From Adiantum capillus-veneris (taxonomy: Eukaryota; Streptophyta; Polypodiopsida; Polypodiales; Pteridaceae), in the NCBI GenBank assembly GCA_014529385.2, contig CM043942.1, positions 104,484,141 through 104,548,140 of the forward strand: a stretch of DNA of 64,000 bases. The letters run 5' to 3'. A model generated the notes under the pieces. The model searched no databases. It had not been told where the DNA came from and saw only the letters and a program-made list of their open reading frames with translations. Position numbers and translations under genes: made by a program. This document shows positions 45,401-53,702 of the stretch, piece by piece (position 1 is the first letter of the stretch; each line of letters begins with the position of its first letter).

Positions 45401-47314
45401 TTCGAAAAGCTTAAAGAAAAGCTTATCTCTCAACCTGTGCTTACACTACCGAATCTCTCAAAACCATTTGAGGTCCAATGTGATGCTTGTGGTGATTGCC
45501 TTGGGGCTGTTTTGCTCCAAGAAGGGCACGCCATAGGCTATGAGAGTCGAAGGCTCGACCCTGTTGAGCAAGCTCTAGGCATATACGAAAAAGAACTCCT
45601 TGCAGTTCTACATGCCTTAGACTCATGGAAGCACTATTTATTGGGGACTCCTTTCATTCTGCGAACGGATCACCAAAGTCTTAAGTACTTCATGACGCAG
45701 ACCAAGCTCTCCGACAAACAAATGAGGTGGGCAAATTTCCTTTCGCAATTTCATTTTCATATTGCTCACATTGCTGGCAAGCATAATCAAGTAGCCGATG
45801 CACTCTCAAGACGACCGAGAGTGAATGCGGTTTCCATAGCAACTCACAATGATCTATCTTCAATGATAGATGAGTATGCTATTGATCCCGATTTTAGAGA
45901 TGTGATTTCAGCCCTTGCATTAGGGAAGAAAGAAGAACCATTTACTTTACAAGATGGTTATCTTCTCTATGGCAATAGACTATGCGTTACTAACTCACTA
46001 CGTGAGAAAGTAATGTATGAATCTCATGCTCCCCCATATGCGGGGCATAGAGGGATTCAGTCTACCCTAAAGGGAATTGAAACATATTTCTATTGGCCTA
46101 CCATGAGAGTGAACATACACGAGTATGTTTCCAAATGTGTGGTATGTCAAAAGACAAAATTTGATAGAGGGAAGCAACTTGGATTGCTTCAACCCTTGCC
46201 AATCCCTAATTCACCTTGGGAGAGCATATCCATGGATTTTATCTTTGGATTGCCTAAGTCTATCCATGGGAATACGGGAATATGGACAATAGTAGACAGG
46301 TTCAGTAAACAAGCTCATTTTATACCTGTCAAAAAGACTATCAAAGCCCATCAAATGGCAACCCTCTTCATTTCACAAATTTTCAAGTACCATGGCTTGC
46401 CAATGTCCATAGTGTCGGATAGAGATCCTAGAATGACCAGTAATTTCTGGAAGGGTCTCTTTGAGAATTTAGGAACAAGGCTAAACTTCTCTTCGGCCTA
46501 TCATCCACAAACTGATGGCCAAAGTGAAATAGCTAACCTAACCATTCTTGATCTACTAAAAGCCTATGTAACGGAAGTAGATCAAAGATCCCAATGGGAG
46601 AAGTACTTACCTTTAGTAGAGTATGCTTACAATAACACTGTACATACTTCCACAGGAAAAGCACCTTTCGAGGTAATTGAGGGAAGATCAAAAAGTCCCT
46701 TGCTACTTAAGGTACATGGGAAGATCTTCGCTGCAGATGAGTATAGCCGAGACCTACAAGAATCTTTCCAAAAGATTAAGGATGCTATCTCTATCTCACA
46801 GCAAAGGCAAAAGGCTGCTGCTGACAAGCACAGAAGAGCCCAAGCCTTTAAAGAAAACGATTGGGTCTTGTTAAAGTTTCCCAAGGCTCGATTAAGGCAC
46901 ACGACGGGCAAGAATCCTACGGGCCACCAAAAGTACTATGCTAAACTAGCAAAAAGGTACTATGGTCCCTTCCAGATTCTTAGGCCAATCAATGAGATGG
47001 CCTATCAACTTAAGTTGCCCAATCATTGGCTCATACACAATGCTTTTCATGTGAGCCTCTTAAAGCCTTACAAAGGAGAGCCACCTCAAGAACCAACTAT
47101 TGAAGACCCACCGGAGATCGAGGACCACGAGGAGGTGCTGCAGCCCGAGTCCATTCTCCGACATGAAGACAAGGTATTAAGAGGCGGTAAGACTATCCGA
47201 CGATATCTTATTAAGTTTAAGAATTATCCTTTTGAAGATGCTAGATGGATGCAAGGCATACAATTAAAGGATAACCTAAACCTTGTCAATGCTTACAATG
47301 CTTCCCAAGAGTAA
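42467..47314 (+). CDS. Chromovirus gag-pol polyprotein (1,615 codons, open)
   Basis: Gag domain about residues 235-345 (FIQQFDAAFG, ARQWWSSLR, RSLKLSPNE); CCHC knuckle CFKCGEQGHAYRAC near 455; protease about 505-600 (ILGAPWFDRLAAHV, but the active-site turn reads FDPVSTLA instead of a D-S/T-G); RT from about 755 (YRMCVDYRALN, FSRIDLKSGYHQI, active site GVFFDDIIIYS near 857); RNase H about 990-1110; integrase zinc module near 1185 (H-x-H, CVVCQKTK), core Asp in MDFIFGLP, Asp in SDRDPRM, Glu in GQSEIAN; chromodomain about 1555-1600. The first Met may not be the true start: an ATG at 42387 in another frame (MADNSKRV) has a better position, suggesting a frameshift near 42400-42420. Confidence 0.93.
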   Translation: MLVNYLVSRLQQAMGNPSLQSEVQRQLRAHGILQAHHHDERTPRKPPCETTKRGLSPIREEEENPYEGLKNLLLDDASPSQRRTQEPPPKERERSESPATSAEMAPRRRRAKRSPSPPKRRRPSHSSPRHNSKRDDKKQEKKKARKRTPSSPSSSSSSSYESYREDDKDQDKKKVRKRSPSSPPSSNSSSSEESDGATFEPSKRRGHRKSYAAWKRSSKLKKFKEGGKSISFLTYDGTFGATDKVLAFIQQFDAAFGDEGFTESSKLRHVAMHFQKSARQWWSSLRANGEAPRTWKALRASIMKQFLATDAKDKVLTEWRSLKLSPNESIHKYVDKFWDLQLKATVFKKLDFGEQKQQFCAGLTEEMAEYVNSQRPRTISAVIHHTMVASRINFQTGGKRNNKPPENKGSNEPKGKDNVQKSPKGNSNKAKEKGVYKGKNKLSPEELERYRKDNRCFKCGEQGHAYRACPQKNNRQDPPRASLVEIQEEEIHQTHHKGSPLCHAWGKVREHDAFILFDPVSTLATKLGIQSYEMGDILPADSAFKGQEASVTPLIGKLRLHVQGYVDKEDFFISPLKHEDVILGAPWFDRLAAHVKFPERRISFKFREKDMYIDAKEMGNTIPIVHTPAFNKSIKSSISVYMIFVKDSQNEPNALAKENKSNQKELELSNFLKGFQDVFIDDIPCELPPKRGNDDHAIELLPGSSPPNKPPYRVSQAQQEEIMRQVHELVEKGMVRPSSSPFCSPVLLVQKKDGTYRMCVDYRALNRITIKNRFPVPRVEDLFDKLQGSTYFSRIDLKSGYHQIRIVDQDIVKTAFRTTFGLYEYIVMPFGLTNAPATFNRLMEKLFRPHRTFTGVFFDDIIIYSNSLEEHKQHLQVIFQVLRENKLYVNRKKSEFFLQEIQYLGHIISQDGIEMDPSKLEVIKGWPKPRNLHELRSFIGMCAYYRRFIEKFSQIAGPLHDLTKKNVRYTWSAKENNAFEKLKEKLISQPVLTLPNLSKPFEVQCDACGDCLGAVLLQEGHAIGYESRRLDPVEQALGIYEKELLAVLHALDSWKHYLLGTPFILRTDHQSLKYFMTQTKLSDKQMRWANFLSQFHFHIAHIAGKHNQVADALSRRPRVNAVSIATHNDLSSMIDEYAIDPDFRDVISALALGKKEEPFTLQDGYLLYGNRLCVTNSLREKVMYESHAPPYAGHRGIQSTLKGIETYFYWPTMRVNIHEYVSKCVVCQKTKFDRGKQLGLLQPLPIPNSPWESISMDFIFGLPKSIHGNTGIWTIVDRFSKQAHFIPVKKTIKAHQMATLFISQIFKYHGLPMSIVSDRDPRMTSNFWKGLFENLGTRLNFSSAYHPQTDGQSEIANLTILDLLKAYVTEVDQRSQWEKYLPLVEYAYNNTVHTSTGKAPFEVIEGRSKSPLLLKVHGKIFAADEYSRDLQESFQKIKDAISISQQRQKAAADKHRRAQAFKENDWVLLKFPKARLRHTTGKNPTGHQKYYAKLAKRYYGPFQILRPINEMAYQLKLPNHWLIHNAFHVSLLKPYKGEPPQEPTIEDPPEIEDHEEVLQPESILRHEDKVLRGGKTIRRYLIKFKNYPFEDARWMQGIQLKDNLNLVNAYNASQE

Positions 47315-47671
47315 GCAAATGTACAAAATGTTAAAAATGAACAAAAATTTTTGTCTTATAAGACTCTCTTTTTCTTTATTTGTGCACAAAAATGAAGTAG
47401 TATGCATGCTTAGATCAAGTTTGCGGAGACGACGTCTCCCAAACACCAAGTAGAGCTTGTCACTCTACTATGGAAGACTGATAGGACTAATGTGCAGACA
47501 TGCTTGCGGCAGCCTCAGGCTCTCAAGCGCCAAATGGACTAGTCATCCATTATGGAATGATGTCGTAGGGTAACATAGGGATCCTCTACCCGCTAAGAAA
47601 AGGACTCATGCATATGCTTTATCTTCTCTACACCATAGTCGAGGACGACTATGATTTCAAGAGAGAGGTAA
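47315..47671 (+). other. 3' untranslated region and polypurine tract of chromovirus
   Basis: 357 bp after the stop, matching 40018-40374. It ends with the purine run AAGAGAGAGG followed by TAA, directly before the LTR start TGTCAT. Purine run is the likely plus-strand primer. No gene seen. Confidence 0.7.
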
Positions 47672-49266
47672 TGTCATAATAATCAATATCTAATTCTCCT
47701 AAATGATTTTCTCATATTAAACTGATCATTTAATGTGGGGAAGTGCCAAGGAGAAAAAGCTAGAATATTGGTTAAGCTAGCAGACCGGCCACAGTAGGGA
47801 TCCAAAGGAGGGAAAATAGGGATCCAAAGGGGGGGCCATCTGCAAAAGAGCCATGTGAAACAATGGGCCAAAAAGACCCTAAGGTTCAGCCCATTAAGAC
47901 TTCCAAAATGCTAAGGTTCCAAAATTCAAAGGTTGTGTCCAAAGGTCAACCCTAGGGAAAATTGGATGCTTAGTGTGTGCCCTAAAAGTCTTTGCACATC
48001 CCTACATGGGAGGGGGCGAGCCCCAAAGGTAGGAGATGAGAGAGAAAGCCACACACACACACACACACACAGGCTCCCTTTACACAAAGGGAATGAGGGA
48101 CACATGTCAGCTCCCTAGGCCAGATGCCCACAAGGTGTGCCCAATTCCTATTGGAAGACCCTTGAAGTGGACCAATGAGAATTAAGCTAGAGTAAATCTA
48201 GTTTAATTAATTTAAAAACATTTAATAAAAGAAACCAATGAGAATTAAGTCTCCTAGAAGACTATTGGGCAGTCTCCCAAGGGGTCCAATGAGCATTTAG
48301 GAGCCCCATGGCTTGCCTGATTCCTATTGGCCAGGAGGCAAAGGGAAACAATGAGAGTTTAGTTTAATTATTTAATTACCTGAAGCTCTCACAAAAGGGG
48401 AAAGGGGGACACATGTCAGAAGGCTATCACTTATGCTGCTTAATTCCTATTGGCTTGACCTGGGGAGGTCCAATGAGGCAAAAGCCAGACCTATTTAGCA
48501 GCTAGGGCTCGCCCAAGAGAGAGGGGGGGCTGATTTTTGCTTGGCATTGACACACACACACTCACACTTGACCATGTGTGAAGGAAGAATACTCTATCTC
48601 CTCCCAAGCTTTAATGGAGAGCTCATCACCTACTCCAAGCTTGTGAGATAGAAGCCTACATCAACACTCTCTTGGCATGTGGATGCAAATCCAACCAAGA
48701 GCCAAGCTTCAATGCATGCTCATCTTCTCTACCAAGCTAATTACTAAGCTAAGCTATGCTAATATGAGTGATTATGTGAGGAGATGTACATCTTTCTCGT
48801 AAGATACTTCTTTTTCCTCTCAATCTACTCTCATACCCTGCTAGCTCTCACCATCTTCGAAGGTGTGTGAGGTCTTGGGTCTGAGAACGGGGATAATTCA
48901 AGTTGTGTTTGATTAAGTGTTTTGCTTGGTGTATGAAGCTTCCATCTTCATTGCACTAGCTAGTCTTGAAGGAACACAAAGAATTGTATTGTACAATGTC
49001 TCTCTTGATGGGAGAAACCATAATACAAAGCCTTTTGGAGGGGGGACCGGCTCCATGCAAATCCGGTCCTCAACTGTTGTCAATAGCTTAATATCTCTCT
49101 CTTTTGAAAGTATTGTCGATGCTATCTAACTAGGTGTTATGCTTTTTGTTGCTCTCTCCACCCAAGCACTCTTGTAATTCTCATTAGGAATCTATTCTAA
49201 TGAAATGCCCACTATGTTCATGCTAATTTCCGCTACACATAAGATTTTAGGCCATTAAATGTTACA
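47672..49266 (+). repeat. Chromovirus LTR 2 (1,595 bp)
   Basis: Same ends and content as LTR 1. The adjacent right flank starts 'gattgcaagataacc' and is unique within the window. Confidence 0.93.
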
Positions 49267-49359
49267 GATTGCAAGATAACCATAGAACATTGCATCTCTC
49301 TTGCCCACGATGTACGGCCCCTCTCTCTATCTTTCTCTCTCTCTAGCCTACGATGTACC

Positions 49360-49394
<35 letters not shown>

Positions 49395-49660
49395 GCCTCT
49401 GTGGAATGGGAGATGGACCCAAAGGTGTAAAATATTAAAGAAATATCAATTTGACAAATCAATTTGAAACATAACCCTGTCCTTGGAATTTACAGCATGC
49501 TCTATACCCAATTGGACTGTAAGTAGGTTATCATAAATAGATCTGTCACCAATGAAGCCTGTTTGGGCAGGGTGAATGTGTATACCTATCAATTTGACTT
49601 TGATCATAGCTCACATACACGATTACATTAATCCTCCTCGTGATGTATGCATGTACACTA
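49267..49660. other. Non-coding flank of chromovirus
   Basis: Two short related units ('ctctagcctacgatgtaccgcc' type, about 49300-49400) separated by CT runs (longest 49364-49393). Nothing else recognised. Confidence 0.4.
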
Positions 49661-49663
49661 ACA

Positions 49664-50990
49664 CTAACTCGGACTATCATGCATGGGTGTTTGCGCGTGT
49701 GCAAGCTCATGTGCGTTTGCGCATGCTCGCCTGTGCGTGCGCGTGCGCGTGTGTGTGTGTTTGTGTGCCATCCCCCTGGTGACCATGTTGAAGTCACCAC
49801 CCACAATACCATTACCTGGATGCATGTCCTCAATCCATTCCCAAAGTATGACCCTCTCTTTCATATTGTTAGAAGCATACAAAATTGACTACATGCAGAG
49901 GACCAGAATACTCGTTTTTCTTCCCCCCATAAAAGCATGAGGATATTTTAAAGTGAAAGGTTTATCCCTCTCTCTTGTGCCATTTATGCTCCTGCACAAG
50001 CACTATATATAAATGTTGTTGCATGATCCAAAAGTGCAACATTGCCATCCTAGTGGGACAATTCAAGCCTTTAGCATTGAGAGTAGCTATTCTCATTATG
50101 GAGTGTTTAGAACCCTTTGTGTGGCCTATATCTTGAGACCCCTCATCAATGTCGTCCATATTGAATCCATTTGTTTATGGCAGGTACATCTTTTTTATGT
50201 TGATTTTTTTCAGTAGTATGACCTGCATCTTTAATTGCAGGTAATGTGTCAGGTGATGGCATATCATGCAGTATATCAAAAACATCAGGGCTAGCAGATC
50301 CTGAAGACTGTTGTCTAGGTCTGAATGTTTTCCTGGCAGATACAGACTGAAAGCCCTCAGCATCTATGGGTCTTTTTCCTTTATCCATAATCTTGACACC
50401 CCCATGACTCATGAGGATTATCAGATGAAGACCCTTGATTATTTTTGGCATTAGAATCCCTTGCCTCGCTCCCTGCATTAAAGAGGGGTCTAGATATCCC
50501 CTTATTAGCAACCATGCCTTGAGGATGTGCATAAGCAGGAGATGTTGAGGGTGGTACTTGAGGAGAGGGATTTTCACTGATATTGTGGATAGTTGTGGGT
50601 GATTTTCCAAATATTTGCTCCCGAGGGGCCTTACTTTTACTTCAAGGATAAGAGGGGATTAGATTTGCAGTGTTTTAAGAGACACATGGGCAATTTTTGG
50701 ATAAGTGCCCTAATTTATTGCAATGAAAACATTCTCCAGCAAGGGAGCTCCATTTCAAGTACAGCACTACCCGCCCTATTTTTGGTATAGTGATGTCCAT
50801 TGTTTCAGGAATTGGATTTTGGGTGTTCCAGAGAAGATAAGCTTTGTTCCTGTTGGGTGAGTTGATGGTAGGAGCATATAGAACCTAGCCTAAAGTGGCA
50901 ATGATCTCCTTGATACAAGGCCACAAAAATGAAGGGAGGTCAATATATTCAACCCATACAAGGCATTGAGAGCGCTCGCCAAAGCTCATT
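49664..50990 (-). pseudogene. LINE 5' half: ORF1 (gag-like) and endonuclease start, truncated
   Basis: Read right to left on the minus strand. About 50970-50740 encodes a DUF4283-like region (WVEYIDLPSFLWPCIKEI, then IPETMDITIPKIGRVVLYLKW). About 50733-50685 is a zinc knuckle, CFHCNKLGHLSKNC. ORF1 tail frames run 50610-50146. 50096-49970 begins the endonuclease (IATLNAKGLNCPTRMAMLHFW, LVQEHK) and 49862-49775 continues it (RVILWEWIEDMHPGN, IVGGDFNMV). The copy ends at the dispersed repeat and GT run near 49770; RT is missing. It has frameshifts and at least one stop. Confidence 0.8.
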
Positions 50991-51061
50991 GAAATCGGAG
51001 AAAGTGAGCAGGCGTGTGCTGGAGCAGCTAGCAACTAAGCCCGGGAGGACGTGCGTGACCT

Positions 51062-51330
51062 GCTCTAATACCAATTGTTGGAATTAGGGTTGCAGAGAAA
51101 CACACACAGCTTGGAGAAGACGAAGGAAGCTCAAGAAACACAATAGAGAGTGTGTTACTTAGTGTACAATGGAAAGATGGATAGCCCTAGAGTGATGGGC
51201 GTATATACAATGCACGGGGGAAAAAACCTCCTAAAGAGGGAAAAATTGCCCTGGCGGTCCTAATGTGTTGACACACATCACTACCACATGTATATGGTAA
51301 CACGGCAAGCCGTGTTGTCAACGTGCAACA
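51062..51330 (-). mobile_element. Small LTR (255 bp) with initiator-Met primer-binding site
   Basis: 51076-51330 is bounded by TGTTG and CAACA. On the minus strand its inner end is followed after two bases by TGGTATTAGAGC (51073-51062), the initiator-Met primer site with one change. That orientation and the short LTR suit a Copia-type or TRIM element. Only the 5' LTR and about 60 bp of internal sequence seem present before LINE sequence begins, so it is a truncated remnant. Confidence 0.78.
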
Positions 51331-51934
51331 CGTAAAATCCATTATCTATAGTTCACCTACATTGTCAAGTTGGTTATGATTAGCCTCGGTGAGAGGCTGT
51401 AGTCATCCAATTTGTATTTGTTAGAACCTCATGGCTCGGCCTGAGCTTAAGGTTGTCTTGTAATTTTGGTGTTGGGATTAATACAATTCACTCACAAAAT
51501 ATGAGTTTTGCAAACAAACAAATAATTTTATTAATGTATCTCTATTAAATTTCTTACATTATTAAAAATATAAAACCCCACTTATGGAGTTCACTTGGTA
51601 TATTAACATGACTCTGCAGTGAACTATCTGACAAATAGTTACAAAAACCATTTCCCTAATTCTATTCCATGACTTGTAGGATTAGAAAGTGTTGAGTCAC
51701 CCATACTACTTGACTTATGACAAGTCAAAACATCCAAAAAATGATGGTCTTGGTCTCCTGTAAATATGTTTGTGTATGTTTTTTTTTTCCTCTACATATC
51801 TTTTTTTTTTTTCCTGAGAATCAACTATAACTTTGAAATCACAACACACACACCCAACTCTTAAGGTGAGTCTTTTCGATCCGATAAGGTTGACCAAACA
51901 CATGGAAAACGCCCCTTCAAACTATAACATGTCT

Positions 51935-52015
51935 TCGAGCACTCAAGGGGTGTTGAACCTACCACGTTTGAACTCGTAGGCTATGACTCTTCCAAGTGAA
52001 CTAACATTTGTTGAC
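51935..52015 (-). repeat. tRNA-like (SINE-type) fragment, tentative
   Basis: On the minus strand, 'gttagttcacttggaagag' resembles an A box region and, about 25 nt on, 'cgagttcaaacgtgg' resembles a B box. Spacing fits a tRNA-derived pol III promoter. No tail or target duplication found. Confidence 0.3.
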
Positions 52016-52206
52016 ATTTACATATCTTTTTGCATGCATTGCTTTTAGTAAGAATCTAACAAGATATTGATCAAAACGTATAGGTGAAAGGCAAAGTAGT
52101 AGTTAGCCAAAACGACTTTTTTACAAACCATTAATTAATCTTTTTTTTTTTTTTTTGGGGGGGGGGGGGGGGGGGTTTGTTTTTTTTAGTGCTTAAGGGA
52201 GTCCTA

Positions 52207-52292
52207 AGGGCAGCCAAGGCGAATAACCTAGTGGTTAAACTTGTCTTTTTAGTGTCTACGTGCTAGGGTCAAATCCTAGGGATTAGGGGTGC
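52207..52292 (+). repeat. tRNA-like (SINE-type) fragment
   Basis: 'taacctagtggttaaac' (A-box-like) and 'agggtcaaatcctaggg' (good B-box match) lie about 35 nt apart, the layout of a tRNA-derived SINE promoter. The body after it is not obviously delimited. Confidence 0.4.
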
Positions 52293-52501
52293 TTTTGAAG
52301 CTAACTCGAGATGTTGAAGCATTTTGAAAAGATACTATGTATTGAAAAGTGAAAGTTGGAGAGAGGTAGGTCGACCATATTTTGGATATGGAGTTTGATT
52401 AAGGGAAAAGTTGTGAGATGCCTTCTAGGAAAGAAGAAAAATGGCGGAAGGAGAGAAAAAATAAAGGCTAGCTACTCTAGAGCGAGCTAATGAATGGTTT
52501 A

Positions 52502-52779
52502 TCAGGCTATGGTCACGTGGAGCTTAGTTTCTTGTAACTTGAGCCGGCAAGGTCTAACAGTCGGTAGCTTTTCGCATGCATCCATCGGCATAGTAGGCTA
52601 ACTATGCCTAAAAAGGCATAGTCACACAACTATGCCCACCCACTGTCGGTCAGTGCCATCTTTCTCTCTCTTGCTTGCACTTTGTTGTTCCTCTCTCTAC
52701 CTACAGACGGTCATGGCGTTGAGCTCCTGCCACAGGATGTCAGGACTTAGTTCTAACTAAGCCTCGCATGACCATGCCC
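52502..52779. mobile_element. Tourist-like MITE, copy 1
   Basis: Inverted ends GGCTATGGTCACGTGGAGC and, inverted, GGGCATGGTCATGCGAGGC, each leading into CTTAGTT. TTA lies outside both ends (52499-52501, 52780-52782), the target typical of PIF/Harbinger-related MITEs. The interior has a short palindrome around 'actatgcctaaaaaggcatagt'. Non-coding. A second copy of equal length lies in intron 1 of the bHLH gene. Confidence 0.65.
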
Positions 52780-52782
52780 TTA

Positions 52783-53484
52783 GTATGTATTTCGAAGCAT
52801 GTCAAAATTAATTTTATTTATTTTTAATAGCAACTCACCAAAGGTTCATGCATATCAAAAGTCCTTTCTTTTTGGGGTGATTCCAACATTGTTTTAGAGT
52901 ACGAAAAAAACATCAAACCATACAAAGCAAACCAATGCTCACTACTTTGTTTTGCATTCACAACACACTTTCAATCCATGCTTGCTGCCTTGTGCTTCAT
53001 TCCTATCGAAAATGCTCATAGGATACTTTTGAAAACCGTCGAGTCTTACAGAATAGCTCGTATGCAACCACATCATTATGCATAGAAATAGTTCAGTTTA
53101 TTCCCCTTGATTGCTTTTAATAAACACCAAGTGCAAAATTGGCACCACCAATTTGAGAGAAAAATATTTCAATATTACATGTGAATTAGCTATGGATTAG
53201 TCGTAAAGGTTTGCCGTGCCCGATTTTAGAACCATTTGTTCAAACAAATGCCTTTTCTTGAAGAAAAAGAAAATAACTTCTTTTTAAAAAAAAAACTCTC
53301 TAATAGGTGTTGATTATTTGGGATCCAAGAACTATGAAAATATTGTTGAATTTATAGTATTGTTTCATTGCTTACATTATGACGAAAGTATGTACACTCA
53401 GTTGTATTTTATGAAGATTAATGCATGATGGTGGAATAATCATGCTTATTAGGCTTCGCTCAATACATAGAATTATCTTGTTTT
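52783..53484. other. 3' flank of bHLH gene
   Basis: AT-rich, no open frame of interest. It probably contains the 3' untranslated region of the minus-strand bHLH gene just below 53485; no unambiguous polyadenylation signal was chosen. Confidence 0.35.
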
Positions 53485-53662
53485 TCATTGCATCAAGGAT
53501 GAAATCAAAGGCTCTAATTGCATGAGTTGGTGTTGTGAAGTACTTAGATCTCCAAAAATCTCCACATTTGAGGACCTATAGTTTCCCTACAAAGAGAGCA
53601 AGTCAAGCATAGTGAGACGCTGTCATCTTTCTCTTCAACATGCAATCATCCTATAGGAAAAT

Positions 53663-53702
<40 letters not shown>

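Larger units (their letters stand above)
40375..49266 (+). mobile_element. Chromovirus (Ty3/gypsy with chromodomain), full internal region between two LTRs
   Basis: LTR 40375-41970, primer-binding site 41972, one long gag-pol frame to 47314, polypurine tract, LTR 47672-49266. The LTRs differ by one 1-nt deletion (ccaggcc versus ccggcc) and a three-base change (about 41057 versus 48350), so the insertion is young. Sequence to the left of the first LTR is not host flank but the 3' end of another identical copy (39178-40374). Flanks GTAA (40371-40374) and GATT (49267-49270) therefore do not match, as expected. Confidence 0.95.
51331..52501. other. Non-coding AT-rich stretch with homopolymers
   Basis: No gene supported. 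Notable: two T runs (51781-51789, 51802-51812) and a T run directly followed by about 20 G (52142-52177). Two tRNA-like stretches are listed separately. Confidence 0.4.

Noticed and set aside
51301-51330. A rho-type terminator hairpin (cacggcaagccgtg)
   Set aside because: A short palindrome within a small LTR in a plant genome; no reason to call a terminator.
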